Below are positions 10,075 through 19,237 of a stretch of DNA of 64,000 nucleotides, piece by piece. A model generated the notes under the pieces. It saw nothing but the letters and a program-made list of their open reading frames with translations. It made no database searches and was not told where the DNA came from. Source of the DNA: Nitrosococcus watsonii C-113 (GTDB lineage: Bacteria; Pseudomonadota; Gammaproteobacteria; Nitrosococcales; Nitrosococcaceae). The first letter of the stretch is position 1, and the number at the start of each line of letters is the position of its first letter. The DNA lies in contig NC_014315.1 in the NCBI RefSeq assembly GCF_000143085.1, positions 1,239,001 through 1,303,000 of the forward strand, given 5' to 3'. Made by a program: the position numbers and the translations under genes.

Positions 10075-13000
10075 GAATTACTCTCCAGTTGAGCAACGGT
10101 CCGCTGCTGACGCCGGTTGTAGATGATGGCGTACACGCACGGCACGAAAATCAAGGTAAATATGGTGGCCACTACCAGACCGCCTATGACGGCACGTCCA
10201 AGTGGCGCGTTTTGGGAATTGCCGAGCGACATCGGTATCATGCCGACAATCATGGCCGAGGCGGTCATCAGTACCGGACGGAAGCGGGCAATCCCGGCTT
10301 CGACCGCCGCCTTCAATGCTTCGCCGTGCATTTCGATACGCTCTCGGGCATAGGCGACCACCAGGATCGAGTTGGCGGTGGCCGTTCCCATGGTCATGAC
10401 GGCGCCGGTCAGGGCGGGTATGGAAATATTGGTATGGGTGAGGAACAACATCCAGGCGATGCCCGCCAAGGCGCCAGGTAAGGCCGTGATGATGATGAAA
10501 GGGTCGACCCAGGACTGAAAGTTAACGACAATCAGCAAATAAATCAGCGCGATTGCGGCGATAAGACCGACGATCATCTCCACGTAGGCGCCCTCCATGA
10601 GGCTGGCCTGGCCGTGAATTTCCACTACCGCGCTGTGGGGCAGCTCGTCTTTCATCTCATGGACGACGTGCCTGACATCTTTGAGTATTGCGCCCAGATC
10701 CCGTCCTTCTGGAGAGACATAAATATCGAATAGCGGCATGATGTCGGCATGGGTAACAACCCCTGGGGTGCCGATGGGGGTTACCGTGCCGACATTGCCG
10801 AGCAATTGCAGTTTGTTGCTTGAACCCTCGCCGCCTTCGTTGCTTTGAATGGGCACCGTCAGCAATTGATCAACCGTTTTGAGTTGTGGCTGGGGGATGC
10901 GGACATTAATGGGGTAGGTCATGCCGGTGGCTCGATCCAGCCAGAAGTTCAAATCGATCTGATAGCTGCCAGCGGTTGCTACTAGCATATTGTGGCCAAA
11001 GGTCTTCTGGTTGATATCGACGCCCAGACCGAAGGGCCGATCGGATTCGACCAAAAGAGTCGGCGTATTCATAGTCTGCTGGATGACCACATCCCTGGCG
11101 CCTGGAATCTTGCTTAACTGGCCGCGCAATTTACGGGCGAACACGAAATTATCAACCGGATCGGGACCGTTGATCTGCACATCGATAGGGGCCGGAGAGC
11201 CAAAATTGAGAATCTTTGCGGTCAAGTCAGAAGGCTGGAAGGTAAAATCAGTGCCTGGGTAGCGTTCTCTCAAGCCCTTGCGCAGGGTTTCCCGGTAATC
11301 CCAGACCGGCGATTCCTTATTTTTCAAAGTGATGGTGATATCGCAATCCTGGGAGCCGATGGTTGGGGTTGGAATGAAGGCCAGGTTATGGGGACCGACT
11401 GGTAGGCCGCAATTGTTGATGACATCTTCCACCTGTCCGGGCAGCAGCCGCCTGATGTCATGCTCCACCAGGGAGGCGATGCGGCTTGCGACCTCGATAC
11501 GTGTGCCGAGAGGTGCCCGCATATGCATTTGCATGATATCGGATTTAATTTCGGGGAAAAAGTTGCGGCCGTTGAAATAGAACAGGCTCCAGGACAACAG
11601 GGCTATGATCAACATGACGATGACGGTTAAACCGCGGCGGTCAACCGACCGTTCAAGCACGCCGCCATAGCTATCGCGAAAGCGATTGAACCCGCGTTCG
11701 AAGCCTTGCTGGAAACGGCTGAAGATGTTGCTTGGTTTTTTCTTTTCCTCCGGCACGGGCACGGCAAAATGGGTGCCTCCAACATTATGCATGGCTTCCT
11801 CTTCCGACTCCCGCTCGGTCAGTTCGTAGGTTTTCTGGGCGGAGCGGTCGATTTCCGGATGATCAGGATGGGGATGGTCGCTGGGGGCGTTGGGATCGTG
11901 CAGAATGTATTTCGCCATCGTCGGCAGCAAAGTATAGGACAGGAAAAATGAAGCGATCATGGCGAAAATGATGGCTTTTGCCATGGGCCCGAACAGGAAG
12001 CCGGATACCCCGCTAAGTCCGAACAAGGGGAACCAGACGATCGAGATGCCCAACGTGGCGACAAAGGTGGGTAGAAGGATCTGCCTGGAGCCATCGAGGA
12101 TAGCGGTCTCCAAGGGCTTGCCCATATGGATATGGGTATCAATATTTTCTATTACCACGGTTGCGTTATCCACCAGTACCCCCACCGCTAGGGCCAACCC
12201 GCCCAGAGTCATGACGTTGATCGTCTCTTCAGAGGCGTGCAGGGCAATTAGCGAGCACAGAATGGATAAGGGGATGGTGGTGATGATGATTGCCGTGGGT
12301 CGCCAGGAACCAAGCAGTAGCAGCACGATCAGGCCGACCAAGGCCGCGGCGATGAGAATTTCATGCACCACCTCCTCGATCGAATGCTCCACGAAGCCGG
12401 AAGCATCGTTGACGACCTTGAGCTTCACGCTTTCGGGCACGACCTTTTCAATCCGCGGGATCATTGACTTGACCCCCTCCACCACCTCCAGGGTTGAGGC
12501 CTCGCTGCTTTTCATGACCACAATCATGACTGCTTGCTTGCCTTCCACCAGCACCGGGTTCTTTATCACTCGGCCCATGAGGTTAACATCGGCGACATCG
12601 CGCAGATAAATGTAATTATTGCCCTCTCTTTTGATAGGAATATTTTCGTAATCCTCGACCTTCAGCACGGAGGAGTTGGTCAAAACGACCCAATCGTAGG
12701 AGTAGATTTTCATGTCTCCTCCCGGCAGCACCAGATTTTGCCGGTTGACCGCTTCGTGGACTTCCTCGGGGGTGAGGTGACGTGCCAACAATTTTTCCCG
12801 GTCAATCATGATTCCAATCTGCATGTCCTGCCCGCCATAGGGATGGGGCAGAATCGCTCCCTCTACAGTGACTAGCAGAGGGCGGATGCGCATGATGGAA
12901 AGGTTGTACAGTTCCCCCGGTGTCAGGTCATCGGAGGTTACCTGCAGAGTGGCCACCGGCACTGACGAGGGTGCAAGCTTCATGATCATGGGAGGAGCAA

Positions 13001-13376
13001 TATCCGGTGGTAAGAAATTGACCACCGTTTGGGCAATCGCCGTGATGTCGGCTTCGGCTTGGGCAGGGTCGACGCCGTGTTCTTGCAAAAATATATTGAT
13101 GATACTGCTGCCAAAATAGGAATGGCTGTGGATATACTTGATGCCTTCGACCGTCGAGGTCAAAAACCGCTCGAACATATAGGTGATCCGCCCTTCTATG
13201 TCTTGCGGCAGCATGCCATCGTAGGCCCAGACCACCGAGGTGACGGGGATTCTGATACTCGGGAAGATATCGGTCGCTGCGTTGCGCACCGACTGAAATC
13301 CGAGTATCACAATAAGAATGGAAAGAACAACGAAAGTATAAGGCTTTCGTAGGGCAATAACGACAAGCTCGTTCAT
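10071..13376 (-). CDS. RND-family inner-membrane efflux pump
   Basis: This 1101-aa proton-driven transporter is of AcrB/CusA architecture: membrane helix 1 at the N-terminus, two large periplasmic loops, and two six-helix halves. The helix-4 proton-relay region reads VGVLVDNATVVIENI, so only one of the two usual acidic residues is present. The helix-10 region GAVMTMGTATANSILVVAYA lacks the usual lysine. Between the halves is a cytoplasmic loop (about 490-560) with a His/Asp/Pro-rich stretch (SDHPHPDHPEID) and a charged segment. It is the first gene of a three-gene operon with adaptor and channel, both downstream. The substrate is unknown. The relay differs from both classic HAE1 and HME pumps, so neither label is safe. 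Confidence 0.9.
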   Translation of the reverse strand: MNELVVIALRKPYTFVVLSILIVILGFQSVRNAATDIFPSIRIPVTSVVWAYDGMLPQDIEGRITYMFERFLTSTVEGIKYIHSHSYFGSSIINIFLQEHGVDPAQAEADITAIAQTVVNFLPPDIAPPMIMKLAPSSVPVATLQVTSDDLTPGELYNLSIMRIRPLLVTVEGAILPHPYGGQDMQIGIMIDREKLLARHLTPEEVHEAVNRQNLVLPGGDMKIYSYDWVVLTNSSVLKVEDYENIPIKREGNNYIYLRDVADVNLMGRVIKNPVLVEGKQAVMIVVMKSSEASTLEVVEGVKSMIPRIEKVVPESVKLKVVNDASGFVEHSIEEVVHEILIAAALVGLIVLLLLGSWRPTAIIITTIPLSILCSLIALHASEETINVMTLGGLALAVGVLVDNATVVIENIDTHIHMGKPLETAILDGSRQILLPTFVATLGISIVWFPLFGLSGVSGFLFGPMAKAIIFAMIASFFLSYTLLPTMAKYILHDPNAPSDHPHPDHPEIDRSAQKTYELTERESEEEAMHNVGGTHFAVPVPEEKKKPSNIFSRFQQGFERGFNRFRDSYGGVLERSVDRRGLTVIVMLIIALLSWSLFYFNGRNFFPEIKSDIMQMHMRAPLGTRIEVASRIASLVEHDIRRLLPGQVEDVINNCGLPVGPHNLAFIPTPTIGSQDCDITITLKNKESPVWDYRETLRKGLRERYPGTDFTFQPSDLTAKILNFGSPAPIDVQINGPDPVDNFVFARKLRGQLSKIPGARDVVIQQTMNTPTLLVESDRPFGLGVDINQKTFGHNMLVATAGSYQIDLNFWLDRATGMTYPINVRIPQPQLKTVDQLLTVPIQSNEGGEGSSNKLQLLGNVGTVTPIGTPGVVTHADIMPLFDIYVSPEGRDLGAILKDVRHVVHEMKDELPHSAVVEIHGQASLMEGAYVEMIVGLIAAIALIYLLIVVNFQSWVDPFIIITALPGALAGIAWMLFLTHTNISIPALTGAVMTMGTATANSILVVAYARERIEMHGEALKAAVEAGIARFRPVLMTASAMIVGMIPMSLGNSQNAPLGRAVIGGLVVATIFTLIFVPCVYAIIYNRRQQRTVAQLESNS

Positions 13377-13474
13377 AATAACTTACCATGGATGTTAATT
13401 AGGACATGCCCATAACCCGTGCAGCATCAATGCCAATTTGTTTATACAAATAAAAATCAATAGCTTGTATGAGG

Positions 13475-13498
13475 TTTAAGCCAGTACACTGGCTTAAA
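13475..13498. promoter_or_regulatory. Palindrome between RND operon and MauE-like gene
   Basis: Arms of 11 bp (13475-13485 and 13488-13498, TTTAAGCCAGT / ACTGGCTTAAA) surround a 2-bp spacer. The site lies about 100 bp upstream of the RND pump start and about 175 bp upstream of the divergent membrane-protein gene. Size and position fit an operator for a dimeric repressor such as a TetR-type regulator, but no regulator gene is in the neighbourhood. Read as RNA it could also fold as a hairpin. Confidence 0.45.
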
Positions 13499-13670
13499 TC
13501 ACCCACGGTAATTCTTGAGAAAGGCTGAAAACCACCATATTTTTGAACACAGTTGTATTTTGAACTATGTTTTAATTATTAGGATTGGATAGGTTTCACA
13601 GGGTTGGTTGAGTAGTCGTACACAATTGGCCCTACTCTTCTTCAAATTGGGATAGGGGGATAAAGAGATT

Positions 13671-14204
13671 ATGAGTAGGGCATTATCAAGCAATGATGCA
13701 AAAGTACGGGATGGGGGGCGAGGCGAGACGCTGGCGGATTACTGGCCCTTGATCTCCCTAGTGGGCGGCTCCGCACTGGCGGCATGGGCAATCGCGGATG
13801 GTTTCGCCAGTGTTGATATGCGTACCTTTATGCATGCTTATATGGGCGTATTCTTGTTGGTATTCGCGCTATTGAAGATTTTTAATTTAAACGGCTTTCA
13901 GGACGGATTTGTGATGTACGATTTGCTGGCCAAGCGGGTCAGAACCTACGGCTATGTTTATCCTTTTATTGAGCTGGCCCTTGCCATTATGTACCTTAAT
14001 TTCATTGCGCCGGAGCTTACCTACTGGGCTACCGTGGGGGTTTTTAGCTTTGGTGCGATTGGCGTCGTAATAGCGTTGCGGCAGGGACTTGATATCAATT
14101 GTCCCTGTATGGGCAGCGTGCTTTCGGTTCCTCTCTCAACCGTAACCTTAACGGAAGATATTGGCATGCTAGTAATGGCCCTACTGCTATTGTTCGTTGA
14201 GTAG
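13671..14204 (+). CDS. MauE/DoxX-family redox-associated membrane protein
   Basis: This 177-aa inner-membrane protein has four predicted membrane spans (about residues 25-45, 57-75, 100-120 and 122-142) and a last hydrophobic helix at the C-terminus. A CPCMG motif (about residue 144) sits between the last helices. Relatives named MauE/DoxX support disulfide or heme-protein maturation; the Cys-Pro-Cys motif is the likely redox site. GGGGGATAAAGA precedes the ATG and acts as ribosome binding site. The gene is alone between the divergent RND operon and the convergent antiporter operon, so no partner can be named from context. Confidence 0.72.
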   Translation: MSRALSSNDAKVRDGGRGETLADYWPLISLVGGSALAAWAIADGFASVDMRTFMHAYMGVFLLVFALLKIFNLNGFQDGFVMYDLLAKRVRTYGYVYPFIELALAIMYLNFIAPELTYWATVGVFSFGAIGVVIALRQGLDINCPCMGSVLSVPLSTVTLTEDIGMLVMALLLLFVE

Positions 14205-14220
14205 CCTATTCCCGAGTACG

Positions 14221-15918
14221 TTAAATTATGAGGGAGCCGAATAATAGGAGGGCAATCATCAAGAATAGGAGGCCAAAGTTCTTCCAACGCCGCAAGACTG
14301 TTTCCAGATAGGCTGAGGCCGTGGGGAGATCCCATTGTCCAGATAACCGCTGGGGTAGAGTCAAGATTTGAGGCTGAAGGCGAAAGATTGGATGAATTAC
14401 CTTATTCCACCCGCGGGCGATAAAGCTTAACCATCGCTCGATCAGAACCAAAATATCGCCGCTCGGAATAAACCAACTCACCCCAAGCCGGTGGCACAGT
14501 AAACTTCCTAATATAAAGAGCGCGACGCCCAGGAGAATGCCCCACCCTCCGCTTTTGATAGCAGCCGAGGTGAGGGAAGACGCGGCGGCTTGCTCGGCGG
14601 CAGGCCAAAGCCAGGTGGCAAAGTTAACGGCCAATAGAAGCCCTATGGCAGGTAGCCACATTCCTGGAGGTAGGCGGCCCCCTAAGCCTTTAGGCCAGGT
14701 GAGGTTAATAAATCGCGCCATGAGCAAAGTTGTTCCCAGACTGGAGGCAAACAAAAGGCCAGGCAACCCATCACTCCACGGCGGAGCAGTTAAAGGACTT
14801 AGGGATTTTAAGGCTGTTTTAGCAATGATCCCGCTGGTAAAAGGAGCGCCCGCGAGGGCAAGCGCCGGCAATAAGAGGGTCAGGCGTACTAAAATCCCGC
14901 CGCTATGGTGGGTCAGTCCTACGGCCAGGAACAACGCGCTCTTAGCCAGAGCGTGGTGAAGAGCAAAGAGGGTCAGGACGGTGAGTACCAGAGGCCAGTG
15001 GGCGGGTGCCCCTAAACTAACACCGACTCCGAAGGTCATTAGTCCCATTTGGCTAATACTGGAATAGGCCAGAAGAATTTTGGGCTCCCGCTGGGTTAGG
15101 CCCACCAGCACGCCATAGAAAGCAGCGGCAAAGCCGGCTATCATCAATCCATTGCCCCACTGAGGAAGGGCCATTTCTCCCAAGGGCAAGAATCGTAGCC
15201 AGCCGAGCAGTCCGGCATTAATCATGGCCCCCCCTAAGACCGCACCCCCTGGCACGGGGGTCGCCCCGTAGGCCAGGGGCAGGGAGAAATGTAGAGGCAG
15301 GAGTCCCAATTTAATGCCGAAACCTATCAATAACAGGGTTAAAACCACCGGACCGTAGGTTGCGGGGGAGGAGTGACTCATCTCTACGGTGCCTGTTTTG
15401 ACAGCCAATAATATAAGGGCGGAGAGCAAACAGGCTTCGCCGATGATAACCAGGGTTAGATAAACATGTCCGGCCCGTCTTGCTTCTTCGCTCCCTGAAT
15501 GGACGATTAAACCGTAGGCGGCTATGCTCATCAAAGCGAAGAAGAACAGAAAGCTCATCATATCCTGGGCCAGGATCAGCCCTAGATTGCCGGTCATGGC
15601 GAGGAGATAGAAGAAAAAGAACCGCTCCCGGTGAGGATCTTTGACCTGGTAGCAAAGGCCATAAAGGCCGGCCAGCCACCACAGCAAGGCAGTAAGAGAA
15701 AGAAAGAGAGCGCCGGTAGAATCTAGACCCAAGCGTGTCCCCAAAAGTAGCCACGGAATCTGAATTTCAGTGCCCACTGGCAGCCAGTAGCTGGCTACTA
15801 ACGCCGGCAGAGCGGCCCAAGGAGTAAGCAGGGTGATAAGCGGACGCAAAGCGGGTATTGACCAGGCCAAGATCAAGCCTAGGGGCAGAAGCAGGATGAG
15901 GGGCAGCACTAGACTCAT
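14221..15918 (-). CDS. Third MrpD/NuoN-like antiporter subunit, degenerate channel residues
   Basis: This is a proton-conducting-transporter family membrane protein of 565 aa when started at the ATG that overlaps the upstream stop (TGATG). A longer reading frame exists upstream but lacks a membrane-type sequence and overlaps the previous gene. About 14 membrane spans are expected. The helix-7 lysine region GIKLGLLPLH and the later lysine LAKSALFL are kept. However, the helix-5 position that normally holds Glu reads FLFFFALMS, and the helix-8 position that normally holds Lys reads GGAMINAGLLG. The C-terminus is extended by an amphipathic segment and a final helix. It is the last gene of the Mrp/Mbh-type operon and probably sits at the distal end of the complex. 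Confidence 0.85.
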   Translation of the reverse strand: MSLVLPLILLLPLGLILAWSIPALRPLITLLTPWAALPALVASYWLPVGTEIQIPWLLLGTRLGLDSTGALFLSLTALLWWLAGLYGLCYQVKDPHRERFFFFYLLAMTGNLGLILAQDMMSFLFFFALMSIAAYGLIVHSGSEEARRAGHVYLTLVIIGEACLLSALILLAVKTGTVEMSHSSPATYGPVVLTLLLIGFGIKLGLLPLHFSLPLAYGATPVPGGAVLGGAMINAGLLGWLRFLPLGEMALPQWGNGLMIAGFAAAFYGVLVGLTQREPKILLAYSSISQMGLMTFGVGVSLGAPAHWPLVLTVLTLFALHHALAKSALFLAVGLTHHSGGILVRLTLLLPALALAGAPFTSGIIAKTALKSLSPLTAPPWSDGLPGLLFASSLGTTLLMARFINLTWPKGLGGRLPPGMWLPAIGLLLAVNFATWLWPAAEQAAASSLTSAAIKSGGWGILLGVALFILGSLLCHRLGVSWFIPSGDILVLIERWLSFIARGWNKVIHPIFRLQPQILTLPQRLSGQWDLPTASAYLETVLRRWKNFGLLFLMIALLLFGSLII

Positions 15919-17417
15919 CAGGGGGAGGGGTATTCCCGGACGGCAATAAGGCGGGCCCATTCGGCGGGGCTGAAGGGCGCATGGGCCAGAAGACCAGCGC
16001 CTAGAGCCATGGCCGCGGTGATGAGGGGCGGCAGGAGTAGCATCCAGTGAGTCTCTAAGCGGCCACGGGATGTTTCCTCGGGCCAAGGATTTTTCTGGGG
16101 ACTGAACCAGGCCCTATAAAGAATGGGTAGAAAATAGGCGGCATTCAATACACTGCTAAGAGCCAGTATCCCTAACACCCATTCTGCCCCCGCCAAGACA
16201 GAGCCACTTCCCAGGTACCATTTACTGATAAAGCCCGCTAGGGGCGGGACGCCAATCATTCCTAGGGCGCCTAGGGTAAAAGCGGTCATGGTCCAGGGCA
16301 TGCGCCGTCCCACGCCAGCCATCTCGCTAATACGGTGGATGCCGAGAGTTTCGGCTAAATTGCCGGCACAAAAAAACAAGGTGATCTTCATGAGCCCCTG
16401 ATGTACCAGATGGGCCATGGCCCCAATGGTGGCAACTGGATTTAAAAGGGCGATGCCCAAGGCAATATAAGAGACTTGACTGATAGTGGAATAGGCCAGT
16501 CGGCGTTTGAGATCATCTTGAAACAGGGCCCGTACCGAGCCGTAAATAATCGTAAAGGAAGCCAGCCAAGCCAGGGGTGCGGCCACGCCTAACTTGGCAA
16601 CAAATTCGACCCCAAATACGTTGTCCACGATTCGGACGATACCGAAAGCGCCTGCTTTGACCACCGCGACCGCGTGCAAGAGGGCGCTGACGGGTGCCGG
16701 CGCTACCATGGCTTGGGGGAGCCAACCATGCAAAGGTACAAGGGCAGCTTTGACGCCTACACCGGCGATGAGCAGTGTAAAGATGATGGTCAAGGTTTGG
16801 GGATCGATGGGAGGAGCCTCGGCCAGTAGTCCTCCCTCGGTGAAGCTAAGCGGTCCCGCCAGCGTTTGCAGCCAGGCCATGCCCGTTAGCAGCAGCACAC
16901 CCCCCATTAAAGTATAGCCCAGATAAATTTTGCCCGCGCGCAAGGACTTCTTTGTCCCTCGGTGAGTTACTAGGGGATAAGTGGAGAGGGTTAGCATTTC
17001 GTAAAAGATAAAAAAGGTTATCAGGTTACCGGCAAGGGCAATTCCTACCGTGGCGCTTACGCACAGACTGAAAAAGCCGAAAAAGCGACTTCGATGGGGG
17101 GAGGCTTCCAAATAACCTATGGCATAAAGCGTAGTAAAAAACCACAAAATCGAAGAGAGGGTAATGAATAACACCGATAGGGTATCTGCCCGGAGCAACA
17201 AATCCATCTCCGGTAGTAGAGGCAGCCGGGTCTCGTAGCTTTGGTGGTGGAAAACACCCCAGACTAAAGCCGCCACGAGCAGCAACTTGATAGTCGCCGC
17301 TGTCATATTGAGGGTAGTACGGGTCCTATAGGCACGTTGGGGGAGAAAAAAGATCACAATTCCGGCTCCCAAAGAACTCAATAGGATAAGCAGTGGCAGC
17401 CAGAAGCTCCAATTCAT
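15918..17417 (-). CDS. mrpD: Mrp-type antiporter D-like subunit (second copy)
   Basis: This 499-aa integral membrane subunit of a multisubunit cation/proton antiporter is homologous to NuoM/NuoN of complex I. Proton-path residues are in place: Glu in FFIFYEMLTLSTYPL (helix 5), Lys in GVGVKAALVPLHGWLP (helix 7), Lys in LLHAVAVVKAGAFG (helix 8) and Lys in LMKITLFFCAG. The start overlaps the preceding D-like gene by 4 bp and the stop overlaps the next one by 1 bp, so all three are translationally coupled. With its paralogues it should form the ion-translocating row of the complex in the cytoplasmic membrane. Which of the three copies carries cations cannot be told from sequence. Confidence 0.88.
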   Translation of the reverse strand: MNWSFWLPLLILLSSLGAGIVIFFLPQRAYRTRTTLNMTAATIKLLLVAALVWGVFHHQSYETRLPLLPEMDLLLRADTLSVLFITLSSILWFFTTLYAIGYLEASPHRSRFFGFFSLCVSATVGIALAGNLITFFIFYEMLTLSTYPLVTHRGTKKSLRAGKIYLGYTLMGGVLLLTGMAWLQTLAGPLSFTEGGLLAEAPPIDPQTLTIIFTLLIAGVGVKAALVPLHGWLPQAMVAPAPVSALLHAVAVVKAGAFGIVRIVDNVFGVEFVAKLGVAAPLAWLASFTIIYGSVRALFQDDLKRRLAYSTISQVSYIALGIALLNPVATIGAMAHLVHQGLMKITLFFCAGNLAETLGIHRISEMAGVGRRMPWTMTAFTLGALGMIGVPPLAGFISKWYLGSGSVLAGAEWVLGILALSSVLNAAYFLPILYRAWFSPQKNPWPEETSRGRLETHWMLLLPPLITAAMALGAGLLAHAPFSPAEWARLIAVREYPSP

Positions 17418-18886
17418 GGCAGCAAATATTGGTAAGACATAGGGGCGCCGATCTCAATGAGAGTCAGGGGTGTTTGGGTGATAAAACCAAGGCAGATGGC
17501 CATCAGGGCGAGCAGGAGCGCCGGCCACTCCATCAACCAGGGAACGGGACGGTAATGGGCTTTGCTTGGGGCTTGCATGAAAACGTAGGACAATACCCGG
17601 AAAACGTAGCCAGCGGCGAGCAAACCACCCAGTACAATAATGATTGCCCACCCCCACTGGCCATTGGCGATGGCGGCGGTAAGCAAAGACCACTTGGCGA
17701 GAAAACCCGCGCTCGGTGGCAATCCCATGAGGCTAACCCCCGCCAGTCCAAAGGCAAAGACGGTGACGGGCAAACGCCGGCTGATCCCGTTTAAGGCTTG
17801 AATGCGATCCTGTTGCAAGGCGTACAATAGGGTGCCAGCGGCCAAAAACATGCTTCCTTTCGCCAGGCCGTGGGCGAGGGTGTAATAAAGCGCGCCGCTC
17901 CAAGCGGTGGATGCCGCCATGCTATTTTGGGTCAAAGGAAAAACCAGAAACAGATAGCCCAACTGGGCCACGGTGGAATATGCCACCAGGAGTTTGAGAC
18001 GCGGGGTCTGTAAAGCCTGAATGGAACCCCAGAGAATGGCAAAGGCGCCCAGTAGCCCTAGCAGGTTAGCCGCCGCTCCAGTGGTGCTATCGGGAAAAAC
18101 AGTAAACCATAGTCGCAGCAAGAGATAAAAGGGCGCCTTGACTACCAACGCCGAGAGGGCGCTGCTGACCGGTGTAGGCGCATTGGCATGGGCTGGAGGC
18201 AGCCAAAAATGGAGGGGGAAAAGGGCGGTTTTTAAGAGCAGCCCCACCCCCATCAAGGTAAGCGCTGCCCTTGGCAAGGGTCCGGCCTGGACTGCTTGAC
18301 CCAAGGATGCCATATCAACGGTGTGGTAGCCAGCATACAACAAGCCGACACCCAGCAGATAAAATAGAGAGCCTAGCAATCCTACCAGCAGATAACGCAT
18401 AGCGGCATTTAAGGCCGGCGCCTGGCCTGAAAGCCCCACCAGCGCCACGGAAGCTAGCCCAATTAATTCTAGGGTAACATAGGCATTAAAGATATCGGCG
18501 GTAAGGAAAAGGCCGTTTAAGGCGGCCCACAAGAAGAGCCATAGGGGCCAAAAATAATCGGAGCCATGGTTGCGTTGGCGAAACCCAGCGTAGCCCATGC
18601 CATAAAAACTAACAAAAAATCCTACCGCGGCTGTCAGCAGGAGCATAAGCGTACTGAGGCCGTCCGCATAGAGATCAATCCCGAGGGGCGCGCCCCAACC
18701 CCCGATAGAATAACGCTGGGGGCCCTCTGTGAGCACTTGTTGCGTGAGCGCGATCACTGCCCATAGTATTCCTATGGCGGTCATGAGGCCGATAAGATTT
18801 TGGTAGCGATACAGGATGAAGGTCAGGAGTGCCCCCGTTAGGGGCAGCACCATGAGCCATGGGGCGCTGTGGTTGAAGATTGCCAT
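17414..18886 (-). CDS. mrpD: Mrp-type antiporter D-like subunit (first copy)
   Basis: This 490-aa polytopic membrane protein belongs to the same family as its two downstream paralogues. The helix-5 Glu is in NAYVTLELIGLASVAL, the helix-7 Lys in GLLLKTALFPLHFWLPPAHA, the helix-8 Lys in SALVVKAPFYLL and a later Lys in LAKGSMFLAAG. The set of key residues is therefore complete for a proton half-channel. It follows the MrpC-like gene by 33 bp and overlaps the next gene by 4 bp. Within the operon it stands where MrpD/MbhH is expected, directly after MrpC. Confidence 0.88.
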   Translation of the reverse strand: MAIFNHSAPWLMVLPLTGALLTFILYRYQNLIGLMTAIGILWAVIALTQQVLTEGPQRYSIGGWGAPLGIDLYADGLSTLMLLLTAAVGFFVSFYGMGYAGFRQRNHGSDYFWPLWLFLWAALNGLFLTADIFNAYVTLELIGLASVALVGLSGQAPALNAAMRYLLVGLLGSLFYLLGVGLLYAGYHTVDMASLGQAVQAGPLPRAALTLMGVGLLLKTALFPLHFWLPPAHANAPTPVSSALSALVVKAPFYLLLRLWFTVFPDSTTGAAANLLGLLGAFAILWGSIQALQTPRLKLLVAYSTVAQLGYLFLVFPLTQNSMAASTAWSGALYYTLAHGLAKGSMFLAAGTLLYALQQDRIQALNGISRRLPVTVFAFGLAGVSLMGLPPSAGFLAKWSLLTAAIANGQWGWAIIIVLGGLLAAGYVFRVLSYVFMQAPSKAHYRPVPWLMEWPALLLALMAICLGFITQTPLTLIEIGAPMSYQYLLP

Positions 18887-18919
18887 GAATTCCTAGGATG
18901 AAACAGTCCTTTTAAGGGT

Positions 18920-19237
18920 TTATTCTGAGGGCGAATTATCATCCAGTTCCGTGCGCCCCGTTTTTCCCTTGACTCGAGCCGCGAGGGCCAGTCCGAGCAG
19001 CATGGAAGCCGAGGCTACCACAATCCCCGTCAGTACCATAGCTTGAGGGACCGGATCGGAAATCCCTTCCGGGCTGCGGTAAGCCGCGGCTACATAGACT
19101 AAAAAAACCCCGCTAGCCATGATGTTGAGAGCCAGAATTTTACGCAGCAGATGGGAATGGACGAACAGGGCGTAGAGGCCCAGGATGAATAATCCAATTC
19201 CTGTCAGGATATAAAGTAAAGCGGGCGTGAATATCAT
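18920..19237 (-). CDS. mrpC: Mrp-type antiporter C subunit (NuoK-like)
   Basis: This is a small membrane protein of 105 aa with three predicted helices, homologous to NuoK and MrpC/MbhG. The start chosen is the ATG that overlaps the MrpB stop by 4 bp (ATGA). A longer in-frame version would begin inside the upstream gene and carries a non-membrane, Cys/Trp-rich leader without family resemblance. The PQAMVLTGIVVASAS segment is the hallmark of this subunit, where NuoK and MrpC share PQALVLTAIVI-like sequence. The C-terminus is a short charged cytoplasmic tail. Confidence 0.88.
   Translation of the reverse strand: MIFTPALLYILTGIGLFILGLYALFVHSHLLRKILALNIMASGVFLVYVAAAYRSPEGISDPVPQAMVLTGIVVASASMLLGLALAARVKGKTGRTELDDNSPSE

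Noticed and set aside
15919-16086. N-terminal extension of the third D-type antiporter subunit
   Set aside because: The extra 56 residues overlap the previous gene, are Arg/Pro/His-rich and lack a helix. The ATG at 15918 is coupled to the upstream stop.
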